DNA from: Candidatus Hydrogenedentes bacterium UBA2224
GTDB taxonomy: Bacteria > Hydrogenedentota > Hydrogenedentia > Hydrogenedentales > SLHB01
DNA: 9,680 bases
Direction of reading: 5' to 3'
Assembly (NCBI GenBank): GCA_002348185.1
Contig: DDYW01000184.1
Span: forward strand, 36,828 to 46,507
Part shown: positions 6,187 to 9,680 of the stretch, piece by piece
Numbering within the stretch: position 1 is the first letter of the stretch
Layout of the letters: each line of letters begins with the position of its first letter
Translations under genes and position numbers: made by a program
The notes under the pieces: model-generated
What the model saw: only the letters and a program-made list of their open reading frames with translations
Database searches by the model: none
Told to the model about the DNA's origin: nothing

Positions 6187-6423
6187 GTGGTGGGGCCGGT
6201 GACTCTTAACGATGGCACGCGGGGGCGTATTGTCCTTATTGGGCCGCGAAACGCGCCAAGCGGGGCCATGGCCGTGCTCCAGAGGAGCAAAGGGGGCTCA
6301 GTCGAGTCGCTGCCCGTGATGGCCATTCTGGAAAGGCTGGCGCCGGCCGACGTCGTCGCGATCCTATGCGCGCAGGAGCGCCAGTTTGGCGAGAGCGGAT
6401 TGCCGGCCCTGGACGCATCGTGA
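6187..6423 (+). CDS. Small uncharacterised protein coupled to the HDOD gene
   Basis: A roughly 78-residue protein I do not recognise by name. The frame ends in a TGA that overlaps the GTG start of the HDOD gene by two bases (GTGA at 6420-6423), a classical sign of translational coupling, and this is the main reason to call it real. The start is uncertain: GTG at 6187 follows AAGGGA by 5 bases (GTG at 6190 also possible); TTG at 6157 and ATG at 6109 are in frame but lack ribosome sites, and the last would overlap the preceding gene. The sequence VTLNDGTRGRIVLIGPRN followed by SLPVMAILERL resembles, to my eye, the small beta segment (V-x-L-x-DG-x-x-G-x-V) often found at the end of HD-GYP signalling proteins. 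This likeness is an impression only. No signal peptide or membrane segment is visible. Confidence 0.5.
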   Translation: MVGPVTLNDGTRGRIVLIGPRNAPSGAMAVLQRSKGGSVESLPVMAILERLAPADVVAILCAQERQFGESGLPALDAS

Positions 6424-7271
6424 ACACGCCACGAAATATCGAGTACCTGCTCGAAGAAATCATCACCCTGCCCAGTCTTCCGGCCACGCTGGCGCGGATC
6501 ATCCAGTTGCTGAATGATCCCGAATCGTCCCTCGCGGACGTGGGCAAGGCCATCACCCAGGACCCCGCCGTTGCCCTCAAGACCCTCCGGCTGGCGAATT
6601 CCGCCGTGTACGGGTTGCGGGAGCACGTGACTTCGGTCGAGCACGCCGTCGCGCTTCTTGGGGGGAAGGTCATCCAGAACCTCGTGCTGACGGCCACGGT
6701 TTTTGACACGCTCAGCCGCAGCGCGGGCGTGCTGTATCGGCACAGCATCGCCGTCGGCCTGGCCGCGCGCGCCGTGCTGCGCACCGGACGACTCGGGCTG
6801 CCGCTGCAACCCGATGAAGCCTTCGTCTACGGACTGCTGCACGACATCGGCAAGATCATCCTGGAAGACTACATGTCCGAGGATCTCATGCTGGCGGAAG
6901 AAGTGAGCCGGAGCAGGCATCTCCCGGCCTACCAGGTGGAATGCGAGGTCATTGGCGCCGACCATGCGGAAGTGGGTGGCCGGCTCGCAATGAACTGGCG
7001 TCTGCCCGAATCGATCGCATCGGCCATTCTGGCCCATCATGACCTGTCCCGCTGCGAGAATGAGGAGTCCCGCCGCCTTGCCGCGCTGCTGAATGTGGCC
7101 GATGCCATCTGCATTGAGGCCGGTCTTCCGTCGTATGAGGGCGCCATCGCCGGCGATCCCGGCGAATCGTGGGCCCTCCTGGGGGTCGAAAGCGTGAAAG
7201 TCCCCGCGATTATGGACGATTTCTTCGCTTCGATGCCGGAAGTGCAAGAACTCACCGAAGCCATGGCGTGA
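6420..7271 (+). CDS. HDOD-domain signalling protein
   Basis: A 283-residue cytoplasmic protein made almost wholly of one HDOD domain, a relative of HD/HD-GYP phosphohydrolases usually thought to act as a protein-interaction or output module in signalling. Features in order: LPSLPATLARIIQLLNDP (17-34), the DPAVALKTLRLANSAVYG segment, AVALLGGKVIQNL, HDIGK (141-145), GADHAEVGGRLAMNWRLP (H182) and an HH pair at 206-207. The HDIGK and later histidines are retained, but there is no GYP motif, so cyclic-di-GMP cleavage is not expected. No receiver, PAS or GGDEF domain is attached. The GTG at 6420 overlaps the stop of the small upstream gene; an ATG at 6366 would add 18 unlike residues. recF begins 14 bases after its stop, so it is probably cotranscribed with recF and dciA. 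Confidence 0.9.
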   Translation: MNTPRNIEYLLEEIITLPSLPATLARIIQLLNDPESSLADVGKAITQDPAVALKTLRLANSAVYGLREHVTSVEHAVALLGGKVIQNLVLTATVFDTLSRSAGVLYRHSIAVGLAARAVLRTGRLGLPLQPDEAFVYGLLHDIGKIILEDYMSEDLMLAEEVSRSRHLPAYQVECEVIGADHAEVGGRLAMNWRLPESIASAILAHHDLSRCENEESRRLAALLNVADAICIEAGLPSYEGAIAGDPGESWALLGVESVKVPAIMDDFFASMPEVQELTEAMA

Positions 7272-7285
7272 GCCCGCGGAGCGCC

Positions 7286-8359
7286 ATGGTTCTGCGCGAG
7301 CTGCACACCGACGGGTTTCGGTGCCTGGCTTCCCTCGCCTTCGCGCCGGGCCGCGGCGTCAATGTCATCTCGGGCGACAACGCACAGGGCAAGACCTCCG
7401 TGCTCGAAGCCGTGCTCTACGCCGCCACCTCCAAAAGCCACCGCACCAACCAGGAAACCGACCTCGTGCAGCACGGCCGTCCGGGGTTCCGCATTCGCGT
7501 CACCGCGCAACGTCCGGGACGCGACGTCGCCGTCGACGCCACCTGGTGGCACGGCGAAAAACGGTTCAAGGTCAACGGCGTGGCCCAGTCCCGCGTGAGC
7601 GACATCCTTGGCAAACTGCCGGTCGTGTTCTTTTCGCCCGAAGACGTCGAACTGGTGCGGGGGACCGCGTCGATCCGCCGCCGCTTTCTCGACATGGCCA
7701 TTTCCCAGCTCGAACCGCCCTACCTGCGCGCTCTCCAGCAGTACCGCCAGGCGCTCAAGCAGCGCAATGAACTCCTGAAACAGGACCGGGTCACGGGGGA
7801 CCTGCTCGACGCCTGGGACGAGCAGCTCGTCCGGCATGGGACGGTCATGGTGCGCAGCCGGCAGGGGTTCGGGCAGGAACTGGCCCGCTTTGCCGCGCCC
7901 GCCTACGATGCCATTGCCGCGCGCGAAGGACTCGAACTCTCCTATCTTCCCGACATCGAAGTCGGCGAGGACTACGCCAGGGTGCTGCTCGAAAACCGCG
8001 ACCGCGACCGCCGCTACGGGCTGACCAACCGAGGTCCACATCGCGATGACTTCGAACTCACGATCGAAGGCAGGCCGGCGCGCCAGTTCGCGTCCCAGGG
8101 CCAGCAGCGCACCGCCGCGCTTGCCCTCAAACTCGCCGAACTGAAGCTGGTACGTGAACGCATCGCCGAGTATCCTATGCTGATGCTCGACGATGTGCTG
8201 TCCGAACTCGATACCAAACGTTCGAGCCGGCTCTTCAACACAATTCCGGAGGAAGCCCAGTGCCTGCTCACCACCACCGACCTGACCACAAGCGCCGTGC
8301 CCTCCGGATTGGCATGTTCTGTTTTCCGGATCCGGAACGGGGCCTTGACGCCCGCCTGA
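7286..8359 (+). CDS. recF: DNA replication and repair protein RecF
   Basis: An SMC-like ATPase that, with RecO and RecR, helps load RecA at single-strand gaps and stalled forks. At 357 residues it is of normal length. Walker A is GDNAQGKT at 30-37, within the usual N-terminal opening MVLRELHTDGFRCLASL. KLPVVFFSPEDVELVRG and the RRRFLDMAISQ stretch are typical of RecF. The ABC-type signature is SQGQQRT at 270-276 and Walker B is MLMLDDVLSELD at 298-309. The ATG at 7286 puts the conserved start in place; a GGAG is 4 bases upstream, close, so coupling to the HDOD gene 14 bases before may help. It is followed by dciA and gyrB, as in the origin-linked cluster of Actinobacteria. Confidence 0.97.
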   Translation: MVLRELHTDGFRCLASLAFAPGRGVNVISGDNAQGKTSVLEAVLYAATSKSHRTNQETDLVQHGRPGFRIRVTAQRPGRDVAVDATWWHGEKRFKVNGVAQSRVSDILGKLPVVFFSPEDVELVRGTASIRRRFLDMAISQLEPPYLRALQQYRQALKQRNELLKQDRVTGDLLDAWDEQLVRHGTVMVRSRQGFGQELARFAAPAYDAIAAREGLELSYLPDIEVGEDYARVLLENRDRDRRYGLTNRGPHRDDFELTIEGRPARQFASQGQQRTAALALKLAELKLVRERIAEYPMLMLDDVLSELDTKRSSRLFNTIPEEAQCLLTTTDLTTSAVPSGLACSVFRIRNGALTPA

Positions 8360-8393
8360 CCCGGCCGCACTTCGCTGCGTCGAGGACATCGCC

Positions 8394-8729
8394 GTGAAAC
8401 GCAAGAAGGACCCCTCGAGCATCCAGGACGTGCTGGCCCAGTTGAAACGCGAAACCGAGCTGGGCCGCCAGCTCGAACTGGCCCAGATCTGGTCCCGCTG
8501 GCCCGAGATTGCCGGCCCCGAGCTCATGGAGCATGGGCGGCCGCACGGCATCCGCGACAACACCCTCTACATCGAGGCCGACAGCCCCGTCTGGATGCAC
8601 ACGTTCGCTTTCCGGAAGTGGCATCTTATCGGCCGAATCAACCGGATGGCCGGCCACGAACTCATCTCCGACATCTTTCTGGTGCTTTCCGAGGGTGCGG
8701 AACCGGCCGACTCACAAGATGGCGTATAG
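8394..8729 (+). CDS. dciA: DciA-like protein (DUF721), replicative helicase operator
   Basis: A 111-residue protein of the DUF721 family. DciA is the helper that loads or assists the DnaB helicase in bacteria lacking DnaC/DnaI. Family marks: the N-terminal helix ending in IWSRWPEIAGPELMEHG (32-48) and the following strand-helix-strand with LYIEADSPVWMHTFAFRK and LIGRINRMAG. The GTG at 8394 has GAGGA 7 bases upstream. Its place between recF and gyrB is the same as in the actinobacterial dnaA-dnaN-recF-dciA-gyrB order, which strengthens the call. It is 34 bases after recF and likely on the same transcript. Family call is good; function is known from other members. Confidence 0.85.
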   Translation: MKRKKDPSSIQDVLAQLKRETELGRQLELAQIWSRWPEIAGPELMEHGRPHGIRDNTLYIEADSPVWMHTFAFRKWHLIGRINRMAGHELISDIFLVLSEGAEPADSQDGV

Positions 8730-8744
8730 AGGCCTTCCAACAGC

Positions 8745-8767
8745 CGCAAAATATTGCGTTTTTCTTT
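8745..8767 (+). terminator. Weak intrinsic terminator after dciA
   Basis: CGCAA (8745-8749) and TTGCG (8754-8758) form a 5-bp stem with a 4-base loop, followed by TTTTTCTTT. The stem is short, so efficiency is likely low. The T-run merges into the -35 box of the gyrB promoter at 8766, which suggests a partial boundary between the recF-dciA run and gyrB. Confidence 0.4.
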
Positions 8768-8794
8768 GATTTTCCCCTCCCGTTTTGATAGAAT
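8766..8794 (+). promoter_or_regulatory. Sigma-70 promoter of gyrB
   Basis: TTGATT (8766-8771) and TAGAAT (8789-8794) are spaced 17 bases apart, each matching four or five of six consensus positions. The start would be near 8801, about 48 bases before the gyrB ATG. The upstream AT-rich patch in this GC-rich genome adds support. gyrB can thus be expressed apart from the run upstream, as expected for a supercoiling-controlled gene. Confidence 0.65.
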
Positions 8795-8848
8795 ACGGCG
8801 ACGAAATTCCGGCCTCCGGCCACGTTCCCGATTTGTGAGGTAAGTTCA

Positions 8849-9680
8849 ATGGCAAAAGATGGTTACGGTGCTGACTCCATTCAAGTGCTGGAGGGCCTCC
8901 AGGCTGTCCGCAAACGTCCCGCGATGTATATCGGAGACACCAACGTCCGCGGCTTGCATCACCTGGTCTACGAGGTCGTCGACAACAGCATCGATGAGGC
9001 GCTAAACGGCAGTTGTACCAAGATCAGCGTGACGATCCACATCGACAACAGCGTGAGCGTTGTCGACGACGGACGCGGCATTCCGGTGGACAACCATCCC
9101 AAATACCGCAACAAGTCTGCTCTCGAAGTCGTGATGACGGTACTGCACGCCGGCGGCAAGTTCGACAATTCAAGTTACAAGGTGGCCGGCGGGCTTCACG
9201 GGGTGGGCGTCTCGTGCGTGAACGCCTTGTCGGAGTGGTGCGAGGTCGAGGTAAGGCGCGACGGGTTTGCGCACGTCCTGGCCTTCAGAAGGGGCATTCC
9301 CGAGGGCAAACTGGAAAAACGGGGACGGACCAAAGCCACCGGTACGCGCGTGACCTTCCGTCCCGATCCGGAGATCTTTGAAGTCTCCGAATATAACGCC
9401 GATACGCTGCTGGGGCGCTTGCGCGAACTGGCGTTTCTCAACAGAGGCCTGAAGATCCTCTTCGAGGACGAACGCACCGACGCCGAGTCGATCGTGATGC
9501 AGTACAAGGGCGGCATCATCGAGTACGTGGAATACCTGAACCGGAACCGCGAGACCCTCCACCGGAAACCCATCTATTTCGAAGCGGAGAAAGACCGGGT
9601 GCAGTGCGAGATCGCCCTGCAATACACCACGGCCTACACCGAGACGATCTCGTGTTTCGCCAACAACATCAATACCCACG
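8849..9680 (+). CDS. gyrB: DNA gyrase subunit B, N-terminal part (runs off right edge)
   Basis: The ATPase subunit of gyrase, which introduces negative supercoils together with GyrA. The window holds 277 codons of a protein usually 640-830 residues long: the GHKL ATPase domain and the start of the transducer domain. Residues matching the E. coli ATP site fall at the same numbers: E42, N46 and D49 in EVVDNSIDEAL, D73 in VDDGRGIP, and the lid GGLHGVG at 114-120. KPIYFEAEKD and QYTTAYTETISCFANNINTH lie near the edge. The MYIGDTNVRGLHHLVYEV wording and no sign of ParE-type sequence favour GyrB. GAGG lies 8 bases before the ATG. The toprim and C-terminal parts are beyond the edge. Confidence 0.97.
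   Translation, partial: MAKDGYGADSIQVLEGLQAVRKRPAMYIGDTNVRGLHHLVYEVVDNSIDEALNGSCTKISVTIHIDNSVSVVDDGRGIPVDNHPKYRNKSALEVVMTVLHAGGKFDNSSYKVAGGLHGVGVSCVNALSEWCEVEVRRDGFAHVLAFRRGIPEGKLEKRGRTKATGTRVTFRPDPEIFEVSEYNADTLLGRLRELAFLNRGLKILFEDERTDAESIVMQYKGGIIEYVEYLNRNRETLHRKPIYFEAEKDRVQCEIALQYTTAYTETISCFANNINTH

Noticed and set aside
5748..7247. 499-codon open frame on the minus strand
   Set aside because: It lies opposite the TIGR04073, small and HDOD genes, which have clear family motifs. Long antisense frames are common in GC-rich DNA, and its product looks like no known protein.
7037..8563. 508-codon open frame on the minus strand
   Set aside because: It is antisense to recF and dciA, both firmly identified, and shows no domain or ribosome site.

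Overview
This is a GC-rich bacterial chromosome segment of housekeeping type. It has no CRISPR array, transposase, integrase, prophage gene or RNA gene that I can recognise. The best lineage hints are a TIGR04073-type exosortase-associated protein (a family I know mainly from Verrucomicrobia, Lentisphaerae and related exosortase-bearing bacteria), a ValS of the archaeal-like bacterial branch, and a GyrB N-terminus of the kind common in PVC bacteria. I therefore suggest a PVC-group or Hydrogenedentota-like bacterium, probably from a metagenome, but the window does not settle this.

Layout. Positions 1-1658 (minus) hold the N-terminal 552 codons of valyl-tRNA synthetase, which runs off the left edge. 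A divergent intergenic region (1659-1922) carries a good minus-strand promoter for valS, a weaker plus-strand promoter and a short 9-nt repeat. Next come a secreted coiled-coil protein of unknown function (1923-3266, plus) and a PHP-domain histidinol-phosphatase-like hydrolase (3390-4286, plus). A 318-base gap follows, with GTCCAC repeats of exact 9-nt period, a small hairpin and a 13-bp GC-rich hairpin that probably ends the convergent heat-shock operon. That operon is two small heat-shock proteins (5445-4993, then 4955-4605, minus), with a strong hairpin in its leader.

The second half starts at a near-consensus promoter (TTGACA-17-TAGACT, 5684-5712). It appears to drive one co-oriented run: the TIGR04073 lipoprotein-like or secreted protein, a small uncharacterised protein, an HDOD signalling protein, recF and dciA (DUF721). 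gyrB then has its own promoter and runs off the right edge. The recF-dciA-gyrB order matches the origin-proximal block known from Actinobacteria and others, so the replication origin may be near, although dnaA and dnaN are absent here.

I found no clear undescribed system. The items most worth a second look are the small gene translationally coupled to the HDOD gene, the placement of HDOD and TIGR04073 genes upstream of recF-dciA, the 9-nt intergenic repeats, and the leader and candidate sigma-54 promoter of the heat-shock operon.
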